Shown here piece after piece: positions 1 through 8,700 of a stretch of DNA of 64,000 bases; positions within the stretch are counted from its first letter, which is position 1; each line of letters starts with the position of its first letter. A program made the translations under genes and the position numbers. A model generated the notes under the pieces. The model saw nothing but the letters and a program-made list of their open reading frames with translations, was not told where the DNA came from and searched no databases. Origin of the DNA: Pseudomonas sp. GL-B-19 (GTDB lineage Bacteria > Pseudomonadota > Gammaproteobacteria > Pseudomonadales > Pseudomonadaceae); contig NZ_JAHBDK010000025.1 of assembly GCF_019956415.1 (NCBI RefSeq), positions 1-64,000 on the forward strand. Reading direction: 5' to 3'.

Positions 1-105
1 CCTCAGCAACAGAAAATGAAAACCTGCAACGCCGATGCCACCACCAAATTACTCAAAGGTGATGAGCGCAAGGCGTTCATGAGTGATTGCCTGAGGAACA
101 AATAA
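1..105 (+). CDS. psiF: PsiF-family protein, C-terminal end (partial)
   Basis: The window opens inside a gene whose last 34 codons are visible. They read as the end of a PsiF-repeat protein: a basic, lysine-rich stretch with the MKTCNADA block, then GDERKAFMSDCL. PsiF proteins are small periplasmic proteins of unknown mechanism, named for induction by phosphate starvation in E. coli. The paired cysteines of the repeat are present. The signal peptide and first repeat lie upstream of the window, so length and start cannot be judged. The call rests on motif recognition only. Confidence 0.75.
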   Translation, partial: PQQQKMKTCNADATTKLLKGDERKAFMSDCLRNK

Positions 106-134
106 GTCCCGGTTCGGGAAATGTGGGGGCCTGA

Positions 135-205
135 TCGCGAGCAGGCTCGCTCCCACAATGGATCTATGTTCGCAAGACCAAAGTGGGAGCGAGCCTGCTC
201 GCGAA
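135..205. repeat. REP pair, GGGAGCGAGCCTGCTCGCG family
   Basis: Two inverted copies of a short palindrome, one reading TCGCGAGCAGGCTCGCTCCCAC and its reverse complement about 45 bases later. This is the usual convergent REP doublet of Pseudomonas intergenic DNA. It lies between the psiF end and the permease gene. The remaining bases of 106-331 show no gene. Confidence 0.85.
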
Positions 206-331
206 GGGGTCAGTCAGGGCACTGCAAAAAAACGCGGAACCCCGACCAAAGTCGAGCTACACAATTCCTAGTGCTGCCACCGGAACGCTGGCAGACTGCC
301 AATCCTTTTACGCTGTTCGTTTTGAGGCTGT

Positions 332-1345
332 ATGCCAACGTTTTCTCAACGCCACGTTTTGCTGCTGATCAGTTGGTTCATCATTTTTGGTGGTTTGCTA
401 CTGGTGATCCCGCTGCGCTTGTTGCCAAGCCTGCTGGCCGGTCTGCTGGTGTTCGAACTGGTCAATATGCTCACGCCGCAATTGCAGCGGCTGATCGAAG
501 GGCGGCGTGCGCGCTGGTTGGCGGTGGCGTTGCTCGGGACCTTGGTGGTGAGTGTGCTGGCGCTGATCTTTGCCGGCGCCTTCAGCTTCCTGCTGCACGA
601 AGCGGAAAACCCCGGCGCTTCCCTCGATAAATTCATGGGCGTGGTCGACCGGGCGCGCGGGCAATTGCCGCCGTTCATCGACGCCTATCTGCCCGCCAGT
701 GCCGGTGAATTCCGCGTGGCCATCGGCGAATGGATCAGCAAGCACTTGAGCGACTTGCAGCTGGTAGGCAAGGATGCGGCGCACATGTTTGTGACGCTGC
801 TGATAGGTATGGTGCTGGGCGCGATCATTGCCTTGCAGCGCGCCCCCGACGTGACCAAGCGCAAGCCTCTGGCGGCCGCACTGTTCGACCGCTTGCACCT
901 GCTGGTCCAGGCTTTTCGTAACATCGTGTTTGCGCAGATCAAGATTTCGCTGCTTAACACCTTCTTCACCGGAATTTTCCTGGCGGTGGTCCTGCCGATG
1001 TTCGGCATCAAGCTGCCTCTGACTAAAACCCTGATCGTGCTGACCTTCCTGCTCGGCCTGCTGCCGGTGATCGGCAACCTGATGTCGAACACCCTGATCA
1101 CCATTGTTGGCTTGTCACTGTCGATTTGGGTCGCGGTGGCGGCGCTGGGTTACCTGATTTTTATCCACAAGCTCGAATACTTCCTCAACGCGCGCATTGT
1201 CGGCGGGCAGATCAGTGCCAAGTCGTGGGAGTTGCTGCTGGCGATGCTGGTGTTCGAGGCCGCGTTCGGCCTGCCGGGGGTGGTGGCGGGGCCGATTTAT
1301 TACGCGTATTTGAAGAGTGAGTTGAAGCAGGTGGGGATGGTTTGA
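332..1345 (+). CDS. AI-2E family transporter (PerM/YdiK-like permease)
   Basis: A 337-residue, strongly hydrophobic protein with about seven to eight predicted membrane segments: two at the N-terminus (residues about 8-45), one at 60-90, then a cluster from about 150 to the end. A polar loop containing ARGQLPPFIDAYLP separates the first group from the rest, as is typical of the AI-2E/PerM family. The family exports or permeates small molecules; specificity cannot be read from sequence, and many members do not carry autoinducer-2. The start is supported by GAGG five bases upstream of ATG. Length is near the family norm of about 340-370. It is flanked by REP doublets, so it is probably transcribed alone. 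Confidence 0.85.
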   Translation: MPTFSQRHVLLLISWFIIFGGLLLVIPLRLLPSLLAGLLVFELVNMLTPQLQRLIEGRRARWLAVALLGTLVVSVLALIFAGAFSFLLHEAENPGASLDKFMGVVDRARGQLPPFIDAYLPASAGEFRVAIGEWISKHLSDLQLVGKDAAHMFVTLLIGMVLGAIIALQRAPDVTKRKPLAAALFDRLHLLVQAFRNIVFAQIKISLLNTFFTGIFLAVVLPMFGIKLPLTKTLIVLTFLLGLLPVIGNLMSNTLITIVGLSLSIWVAVAALGYLIFIHKLEYFLNARIVGGQISAKSWELLLAMLVFEAAFGLPGVVAGPIYYAYLKSELKQVGMV

Positions 1346-1391
1346 TCCAGGTGATGTATCGCCTGGACTGCCCCTTTCGTCGGAACGCCGC

Positions 1392-1457
1392 CCGGAGACA
1401 GGCTCGCTCCCACAATTGACCGAGATCCAATGTGGGAGCGAGCCTGCTCGCGAAGGG
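1392..1457. repeat. REP pair, partly degenerate left arm
   Basis: Inverted doublet of the GGGAGCGAGCCTGCTCGCG family between two convergent genes. The left arm is degenerate (GGAGACAGGCTCGCTCCCAC), while the right arm is a full copy ending CTGCTCGCGAAGG. It sits just beyond both stop codons and may also fold into a transcript-end hairpin. Confidence 0.8.
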
Positions 1458-1474
1458 GGCGCCGCGGTTTCGGA

Positions 1475-2749
1475 TCAGTCCATGCTGCCGTAACGCTTGG
1501 CCGCTTCAATCGCCAACCCGCTACCAATGCTGCCAAAGATGTTCCCTTCCACATGCCGCGCATTCGGCAACATCGCCGAAACACTGTTGCGCAACGCTGG
1601 AATCCCGCTTGAACCGCCGGTGAAGAACACCGTATCCACCTGATCGACCCGCACATCGGCGTCGTTGAGCATCTGGGTCACGCTGGTGCGCACGCGCTCC
1701 AGCAGCGCTTCGATGGCGGATTCGAACAACGCCCGGCTCAGTTCAACACTCAGCCCCGGCTCGATGCGGTCCAGCGGCACATGGCGGCTATCGGCGTGGG
1801 TTAGCTGAATCTTGGTTTCTTCCACTTCCATGGCCAGCCAATGGCCGGCGCGCTGGTCGATCAGCTTGAACAGGCGATCGATGCCGCCAGTGTCTTCGAT
1901 GTCGTAACGCATGCTGCCCAGGGCCAGGGTCGACTTTTGCGAGTACACCGAGTTGATGGTGTGCCAGGTCGCCAGGTTCATGTGGTGGCTGGTGGGCATG
2001 TAGGCGCCGCTCTTCATGCGGCTGCCGTAGCCGAACAGCGGCATCAGGCCTTGCAGGCTCAGTTGCTTGTCGAAATCGGTCCCGCCGATGTGCACGCCGC
2101 CGGTGGCGAGGATGTCGTCGTGACGGTTGTCGTGGTTGCGGCGTTCAGGCGACAGACGCACCAGCGAGAAGTCGGACGTACCACCGCCGATATCGACGAT
2201 CAGCACCAGCTCTTCTTTTTCGATGGTCGACTCATAGTCGAATGCCGCCGCAATCGGTTCGTACTGGAACGAAACATCCTTGAAGCCAATGGCGCGAGCC
2301 ACATCCACCAGGGTGTTTTCGGCTTCCTGGTCGGCCAGTTCATCGTCATCGACGAAAAACACTGGACGGCCCAGCACCACTTCCTCGAACTCCCGACCGG
2401 CGGCTGTTTCGGCGCGCTTCTTCAACTGGCCGATAAATAGCCCGAGCAGGTCCTTGAACGGCATCGCCGTACCGAGAACGCTGGTGTCGTGCTTGATCAA
2501 CTTGGAGCCCAGCAGGCTCTTGAGCGAGCGCATCAGCCGGCCTTCGTAGCCTTCCAGGTACTCGTGCAGCGCCAGCCGGCCGTACACCGGGCGGCGTTCT
2601 TCCATATTGAAGAAGACCACCGAGGGCAGGGTGATCTTGTCGTCCTCCAGCGCGATCAGCGTTTCCATGCCGGGGCGCAGCCAGCCGACGGTGGAGTTGG
2701 ACGTGCCAAAGTCGATACCACAGGCACGGGCTGGAGATGCGTTTTTCAT
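1475..2749 (-). CDS. Hsp70-family chaperone, YegD-like
   Basis: A 424-residue actin-fold ATPase of the Hsp70 superfamily. The phosphate-1 motif GIDFGTSNSTVGW is near residue 11, phosphate-2 IVDIGGGTSDF is near residue 185, and the adenosine motif FFTGGSSGIPAL is in the last 60 residues. The protein stops after the nucleotide-binding half and lacks the long substrate-binding domain of DnaK, as in E. coli YegD (about 450 residues). Clients are unknown. I chose the ATG at 2749; an in-frame TTG three codons upstream is less likely. It diverges from cbpA-cbpM across a 293-base intergenic region, putting two chaperone units back to back. Confidence 0.88.
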   Translation of the reverse strand: MKNASPARACGIDFGTSNSTVGWLRPGMETLIALEDDKITLPSVVFFNMEERRPVYGRLALHEYLEGYEGRLMRSLKSLLGSKLIKHDTSVLGTAMPFKDLLGLFIGQLKKRAETAAGREFEEVVLGRPVFFVDDDELADQEAENTLVDVARAIGFKDVSFQYEPIAAAFDYESTIEKEELVLIVDIGGGTSDFSLVRLSPERRNHDNRHDDILATGGVHIGGTDFDKQLSLQGLMPLFGYGSRMKSGAYMPTSHHMNLATWHTINSVYSQKSTLALGSMRYDIEDTGGIDRLFKLIDQRAGHWLAMEVEETKIQLTHADSRHVPLDRIEPGLSVELSRALFESAIEALLERVRTSVTQMLNDADVRVDQVDTVFFTGGSSGIPALRNSVSAMLPNARHVEGNIFGSIGSGLAIEAAKRYGSMD

Positions 2750-2844
2750 GTCTTTCAAGTTCCGGTTAAAAAACGGCCGCGCAGTGTATGCCAGTGCGAC
2801 GAATAATCGAAGGCCGACTATCTGCTAATTCGCAGGCATTAGCG

Positions 2845-2871
2845 CTTGAAAGACTCAGCTTTGCCCCAAAC
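2845..2871 (+). promoter_or_regulatory. Sigma-32 (heat-shock) promoter for cbpA-cbpM
   Basis: CTTGAA at 2845-2850, a 13-base spacer, then CCCCAAAC at 2864-2871. The E. coli RpoH consensus is CTTGAAA, 11-16 bases, CCCCATNT, so both boxes and the spacing match well. Transcription would start near 2878 and run about 165 bases to the cbpA ATG. The match is by eye; the function of the downstream chaperone genes fits. Confidence 0.7.
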
Positions 2872-3042
2872 TTGCTGGCATGGGCCTGGTAGCCAACCGG
2901 CGGTCGCAAGAACCGTCGTCCGCTGCCGATAAACTTCTGACGCGCTGCCCGGTCACAAAATTGAGATCGGTCAAACCAAACGCTGCAAACAAGAGCATGC
3001 TGTGGCTGGCGACGCGATTTGATAACGGATGGTGATTCTTAG

Positions 3043-3990
3043 ATGGACTTCAAAGACTATTACAAGATTCTCGGTGTGGAGCCGACCGCTGACGATAAGG
3101 CCATCAAGGCCGCCTATCGCAAGCTGGCGCGCAAATACCACCCCGATGTCAGCAAGGAAAAGGACGCCGAGGCCAAGTTCAAGGACGCCTCGGAAGCCTA
3201 TGAAGCGCTGAAAAGCGCCGACAAGCGCGCCGAATATGACGATTTGCGCAAATATGGCCAGCACGGCCAACCGTTCCAGGGCCCGCCAGGGTGGCAAGGG
3301 CGTGGCGCAGGCGGTTTCGGTGGTGGTCAGGACGCGGGCGATTTCTCGGACTTTTTCAGTTCGATCTTCGGCAACCGTGGCCCTGGTTTCAATGGTGGAC
3401 AGTCGCGTCGCAGCACCGGACGTCGAGGGCAAGACGTGGAAATGGAACTCGGGATTTTTCTGGAAGAAACCCTCTCGAACGAATCGAAGAAGGTCACCTT
3501 CCAGGTGCCGCAGTACAACCCTGCCGGCCAGCACGTCAGCAACACCAGCAAAAGCCTGAACGTAAAAATCCCGGCCGGCGTGACCGACGGCGAGCGCATC
3601 CGCCTCAAAGGCCAAGGGGCTCCGGGCGTGGGTGGCGGGGCCAATGGCGACTTGTACCTGACGATCCGTTTTGCGCCGCACCCCAAATTCGATGTCGAAG
3701 GCGAGAACCTGATCATCACGTTGCCTCTGGCACCGTGGGAGCTGGCGCTGGGCGCAGAAGTTGCCGTGCCGACCCTGACCGGCAAGATCAACCTCAAGGT
3801 GCCAGCCGGCAGCCAGAACGGCCAGCGCATGCGCGCCAAGGGCCATGGCTTGCTGAACAAGACGGGCGAGCGTGGCTTCCTGTTCGTTCAACTCAAGGCC
3901 GTCATGCCAAAAGCGTCGAGCGATGAAGTCAAGGCGTTGTGGCAGGAACTGGCGAAAAAAGCTGAGTTCAACCCGAGAGAACATTTCTGA
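3043..3990 (+). CDS. cbpA: Curved DNA-binding protein / DnaJ-like co-chaperone CbpA
   Basis: A 315-residue class-B J-protein. The J domain spans residues 1-70 (DYYKILGV at the start, the HPD triad at about 33-35, [12 protein letters not shown] after it). A glycine/phenylalanine-rich linker follows at about 80-125, then two beta-rich C-terminal substrate-binding domains containing the [17 protein letters not shown] and [15 protein letters not shown] repeats. There is no zinc-finger, which separates CbpA from DnaJ. It stimulates DnaK ATPase and, in E. coli, also binds curved DNA in the nucleoid. Length matches E. coli CbpA (306). cbpM follows after 23 bases, so the two are an operon. Confidence 0.95.
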   Translation: MDFKDYYKILGVEPTADDKAIKAAYRKLARKYHPDVSKEKDAEAKFKDASEAYEALKSADKRAEYDDLRKYGQHGQPFQGPPGWQGRGAGGFGGGQDAGDFSDFFSSIFGNRGPGFNGGQSRRSTGRRGQDVEMELGIFLEETLSNESKKVTFQVPQYNPAGQHVSNTSKSLNVKIPAGVTDGERIRLKGQGAPGVGGGANGDLYLTIRFAPHPKFDVEGENLIITLPLAPWELALGAEVAVPTLTGKINLKVPAGSQNGQRMRAKGHGLLNKTGERGFLFVQLKAVMPKASSDEVKALWQELAKKAEFNPREHF

Positions 3991-4013
3991 TCCAAGAGAC
4001 GGAGTAGCCCATC

Positions 4014-4319
4014 ATGAGCAACCCCCTGATCGTTCACCTGGACCTGGCAGAATTCTGTGAGGCGACCGACCTGTCGGACGTCTACGTGATCGAAATCGTC
4101 GAACACGGCATCCTCGAACCTCAGGGCACACAGCCCAAGGATTGGCGCTTCAACGATTACGAACTGGCGCTGGCCAAGCGCGCCGCCAAGCTACGGCACG
4201 ACCTGGAGCTGGAATGGGAAGGCGTTGCTTTGGCGCTGGACCTGCTGGAAGAGGTGCAGCAGTTGCGGGCCGAGAACCGGATGTTGAAGCAGCGGTTGGG
4301 GCGGTTGGTGGTCGAGTAG
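4014..4319 (+). CDS. cbpM: Chaperone modulator CbpM
   Basis: A 101-residue protein downstream of cbpA. It has the CbpM pattern: an N-terminal MerR-like helical part (EFCEATDLSDVYVIEIVEHGILEP), a middle WRFNDYELALAKRAAKLRHDL segment, and a C-terminal heptad-like helix rich in leucine (VALALDLLEEVQQLRAENRMLKQRL). In E. coli CbpM binds the J domain of CbpA and blocks its co-chaperone and DNA-binding activities, acting as a specific anti-co-chaperone. Length equals the E. coli protein. The gene ends 51 bases before the convergent histidine kinase. Confidence 0.93.
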   Translation: MSNPLIVHLDLAEFCEATDLSDVYVIEIVEHGILEPQGTQPKDWRFNDYELALAKRAAKLRHDLELEWEGVALALDLLEEVQQLRAENRMLKQRLGRLVVE

Positions 4320-4370
4320 GTGTTCTGGGTTTTTGTATTGTCTGTTCGGGCGCCATCGCGGTCTCCTGCT

Positions 4371-5498
4371 TTACACCCTGCGGGGCAACACCACAGTAAA
4401 CAGCGTCCCATCCGCCTCGCTGGAGCTGACCTCTATCGTCCCGCCATGCGCATTCACCACTTCCTTGACAATAAACAACCCCAGGCCAAGGCTGGTCGTT
4501 GGCTGGCCGAGTTCCTCGTCGGCGCTGCGCACCAGCGGGTCGAAGATGGTGCCGATGGCATCCTCGGGAATCGGAACGCCAAAGTTGTGCACTGTCAGGC
4601 GAACCGCGTCCGGCTCGCCGCTCACGGTGACGTTGACATCCTGTTTGTTTAAACCGTGCTGCAACGCATTGCCAATCAGGTTCTGTAGCAGCTGATCAAG
4701 TCGTCCGGCATCCCAGACGCCTCGGGTATCGCCCACGACGTTCACTGTTGGATCGCACTCCGGGTTACCGGCGCAGGCTACGGCAATCGCGGCATGGGCT
4801 GCATCCGCCAGATCCATGGGCGCCGGTTCGATGGGCAGGCTCTTGCCCAAACGACTGCGCACCAGCTCCAGCAAATCGCTGACCATTACCGCCATGTGTC
4901 GAGCGCCGCGCTTTATGTTGATCGCGCAGGTCAGTGCATCGCCTTCAAGCGCGGCTTTGCGCAGTAACAGTTCGGTAGACATGCTCACCGCTTGCAGCGG
5001 GGCCCGCAGGTCATGCCCCAGGATTGCGAGAAAGATGTCCCGTGAATGATTGACCTGCTCGGCATAGGCCGCAGTGGATTCGGCAAGGGCTTCGTCGATG
5101 GCTTCGTTGAAGCGGATCATGTCCTGGAAGTAGGTCAGGTCCGGTGATTCCAGGCTGTTGACCCACAAGCGAATCACACAGGCTCGCAGGTGGCGGAATT
5201 CGCTTGTCATCTGCACCAGATCGAAGCCCACGGTATGGCGCAGTTCACCATGGCTGGCGCCGGCCTCGTCCAGGCTTGGCGTTTTCTCCGGCCCTTCCCC
5301 CTTGGCCTTGGCGCTCTGTTCGCGGGCGGTTTGCGCAGTGGTCATGTCCCGCGCTGCCGCTAACAGGATTGCCTTGGCGTGATCACGCAAAGCCGCACGA
5401 TCCATATTTTCAGCCGCCGGCGTGATGGTTCTGGCGAACTGCTCCCATTCATCGACGATACGGTCCACGTGTTGCCTGATGAATTCGGATAAGCGCAT
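4371..5498 (-). CDS. Soluble sensor histidine kinase with RsbRD-like N-terminus
   Basis: A 375-residue kinase without membrane segments. Residues 1-130 are helical and resemble the RsbRD_N domain (FIRQHVDRIVDEWEQFA at the start). The dimerisation/phosphoacceptor box is FLAILGHDLRAPLQAV with His162. The ATP-binding domain follows, with the N box NLIGNALQHG, then FDPL and the G2-type box SLGLGLFIV. There is no receiver domain and no response-regulator gene next to it, so it probably works as an orphan cytoplasmic kinase. The first in-frame ATG is used. It is divergent from the giant NEL toxin gene at 5739, and the 240 bases between them would contain both promoters. A regulatory link to the toxin genes is an inference from position. 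Confidence 0.88.
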   Translation of the reverse strand: MRLSEFIRQHVDRIVDEWEQFARTITPAAENMDRAALRDHAKAILLAAARDMTTAQTAREQSAKAKGEGPEKTPSLDEAGASHGELRHTVGFDLVQMTSEFRHLRACVIRLWVNSLESPDLTYFQDMIRFNEAIDEALAESTAAYAEQVNHSRDIFLAILGHDLRAPLQAVSMSTELLLRKAALEGDALTCAINIKRGARHMAVMVSDLLELVRSRLGKSLPIEPAPMDLADAAHAAIAVACAGNPECDPTVNVVGDTRGVWDAGRLDQLLQNLIGNALQHGLNKQDVNVTVSGEPDAVRLTVHNFGVPIPEDAIGTIFDPLVRSADEELGQPTTSLGLGLFIVKEVVNAHGGTIEVSSSEADGTLFTVVLPRRV

Positions 5499-5738
5499 GG
5501 CCGGTTTCCTGACTGAAGGTCTGGGCAGCTTAGTCTTTTTGACGGCGGCCCAATACTACCGTTCACGCGCAGGTTCAGAGGGCGAGACGGTCAGGGTGGT
5601 AATTAATTATTTTTCAGGTTTTAAAGTTGAATGTGAGTCGCTGTTTTCAAGCGGTTTGTCAGCAGTTATTTAATCTTTTGTTTTTTTCGTCGTTGCATAA
5701 GCTGGTTGCTCTTGTCGTCGCATAGGGATTTTTGCGAA

Positions 5739-8700
5739 ATGGAAGCGTCATCAGAAGGAACTGTATTGGAAACATCGCCAGCGGTGTCCGATGAGGGTGA
5801 GAACATCTATCTGGAATACCTCAAACAAAAAGTCCCGGCGTTTATAAAGACCGTGCCGGCTGACAGGCTTGAGTCATTCGTCAACCAGAGCCCGGCTGTT
5901 CCCGAGTGGTATGGCCGTGCGCGCGCCATGGATCGCCAGTACTTGAAAGGGCTTATCGATGAGCGCTGGCGATTGCAGGGCTCTTTGGAAAAGACACTCA
6001 ATGATTTGCAACAGGACATCAAAGCCTTTGCGCAACCGTTACTTGTTCAAGCCCTGAAAGATCAGCTGGATCTTGAACAGGACGTTAATACAACGTTAGT
6101 GCGGCTTTATGTTCCCGCCACACTGACATTTGGTATTGATACTCACGCCAGTCGATTCAGACAACACACGTTGCTGGAAGCGGCTCTGCACAATTTTGAA
6201 GAATCGGAAACACAGGCCGGCGCCTTTCGCGATGGCTCCGGTATTTTCACCAAGGATGCCGCAGGGGAATTGCAACGCCAGGCGCTGACAGTCGAGCGGT
6301 TTGCTGTCCTGTGCCGGACGCTGGATATCGGCGCACAGTATCAGAAACACATCACCGAACAGCTCAAGCCAGCAACCGTTGATATCAGGACAACGCTTGA
6401 ACAGCATACCGTCGCCTGCGAAATAGCGGCTTTCAATGAATCAGCACTCATTGCGTATTTAAAGAACGACATTTCTTACTATTCATACGGCAAGTTGCAG
6501 GACGTGCGGGATCGTAAAAGCAACATCATGTTGGGCAGTCGACCGCTGCAATGTCATCGCTTGTCACTCATGGGATTCAAGCTGACCGGCATTGTATTGT
6601 TCAGTGCGGTGGCGGACCCCTCGCTGGTGAAAAGAACCTATGACAGTCTGATTCCGGCGCACCAGCGATTGTTGACGGACTGGTCTCAGCGCCTGTCGAT
6701 ATTGCCGGGCCAGGAGTTTGAACAGTTCAAGTTACTCGAGGCGTTTTTCGCCAACGGCCCCCGTGGTGTGCTTGATGAAATGCTCCGTCAGGACGATATC
6801 TATCAACAAAGTCGTCTGGACGGCCCATTGATCGCTTATGTGCCGGACGACCCCGAACACCCGCTCAAGGAATATGCATCGTTCACTGATTTCATGAAGG
6901 TGCTGATCAGCCAGTTGCGTTCACCAGGCTATCAACGGTTTTTCAGCCGTTTCGTGGCGCAAAAAGACAAGGGCCGTTTCTTCTCGAGAGTCAACGAGCG
7001 CCTCACCACCTTTACCTGGCATCAACGCGAGCCTCTGGACATGGGCCCGTGGTGGAGGGAAACCGCCACGGAAAACCCCGATGCGGAGCCGATCACCAAC
7101 CCCGTCACGGGCGATATCTGGCGTCATATCTCAGGCTGGCGCAGAGAGAAAGCCATCGCCGACGCGCGACAAATTGCCGTGCCCACGGATGATGAAGATG
7201 CTGCCGCTCGCTGGGCGCGGTTGACCAGTTACTTGAGTCTGGGCTGGAACGTGTTCAATTTTGGCGCCCTGCTGGTGCCGGGGCTGGGCGAAGCCATGCT
7301 GGGCATCATGGCCGGGCAAATGCTGCTCGAAACCATGGAGGGCATTGAAGACTGGAGCAAAGGGGACCGGGAGGAAGCATCGGGTCTGCTGGTCGGGGTC
7401 ATGATCAATGCGTCTCAACTGGCACTGATGATGGCCGGGCACGTGTTGCCCGCACGCCTCCCGACACCGGTCAAGGCATCGTCGTTTGTCGATCAGCTGA
7501 AAAAGGTCGAGCTCCCCGATGGGGCTACCCGTCTCTGGAAACCCGACCTGAAACCCTATGAATACGCGGTTTCCCTGCCCAAAGATGTGGCGCCGAATGA
7601 ACGAGGTCTTCATCGACACAATGGCAGGGATTTTCTTCCACTGGAGGGCAAGCACTTCGCGGTCAACGAGGATCCGCAGACCGGCCAGCCGCAGTTGCAG
7701 CACCCGAATCGATCGACGGCCTATCAGCCGAAGTTGAAGCACAACGGGGTCGGTGCCTGGCAAACCGAACTCGACCGCCCCATCGAATGGGACAAAACCA
7801 CCCTCATGCGTCGTCTGGGGCCGATGGTCGACGGGTTCGATGAGGCGAAGCTGGAACACATCCGTATCGCCAGTGGTGTAGAAGAAAACGCACTGCGCAG
7901 GTTGCAGGTGGAGAACGACGCACCACCGGCGCTGTTCGTCGACACGATAAGACGCTTTCAGGCATGCGCTGAAACCGAAAAACAGCAAGGTCCGTTGACC
8001 TATCTGCAACGCAAGACCCGTTTCGATGCGCTCTACAACGCGCATCAACTTTCAGAGCATGCCGGTGTGCGGGTGATACAGGACGCCTTTTCGCACTGCC
8101 CGGCCAACCTTGCCGAAGAGCTGCTGGCCGCCGCCGCGCCTGAAGACCTGCGTGTGGTTGCGCAGAAAAAACGTCTTCCCTTGAAGCTCAAGCAGCAAGT
8201 GCGTGACGCCTTGCTGGAGGTGCGTACGACGCGGGCCTACGAAGGGCTATTCCTTGAGTTTCTGCACACCGCAGATACCGAAAGACTGGCGTTGCACACC
8301 CTGGAAACATTGCCGAACTGGCCTGGCGATGTGCGCATCGAAATCCGTGAGCATTCGTTCTCCGGCCCCCTGCGAGACAGCATTGGCCCGCAAGACGCAA
8401 GCGTGCGCAAGGTGCTGGTGAGTAGCGACGGTGACTATCAGGCGCGGGACGCTGCCGATCACCATCTGCATGGTGCTGACAATCTGTTTGCTTCAGTGCT
8501 GCATGCGCTGCCCGACACGCAACGTATTGCGCTCGGTTATGAGATCAATCAAGGGGAAGCACTCAGGCAGGCGGTTCAAAGGGCACCACTGGCGCGGGAC
8601 AGGTTGCAACCGATGCTGGCCGACAACCCGATCCGCAAGCCGTTTTATGATCCCCAAACGATGAAACTGCGCGGTGGCATGCCGGGTGGTGCGCAAGGCA

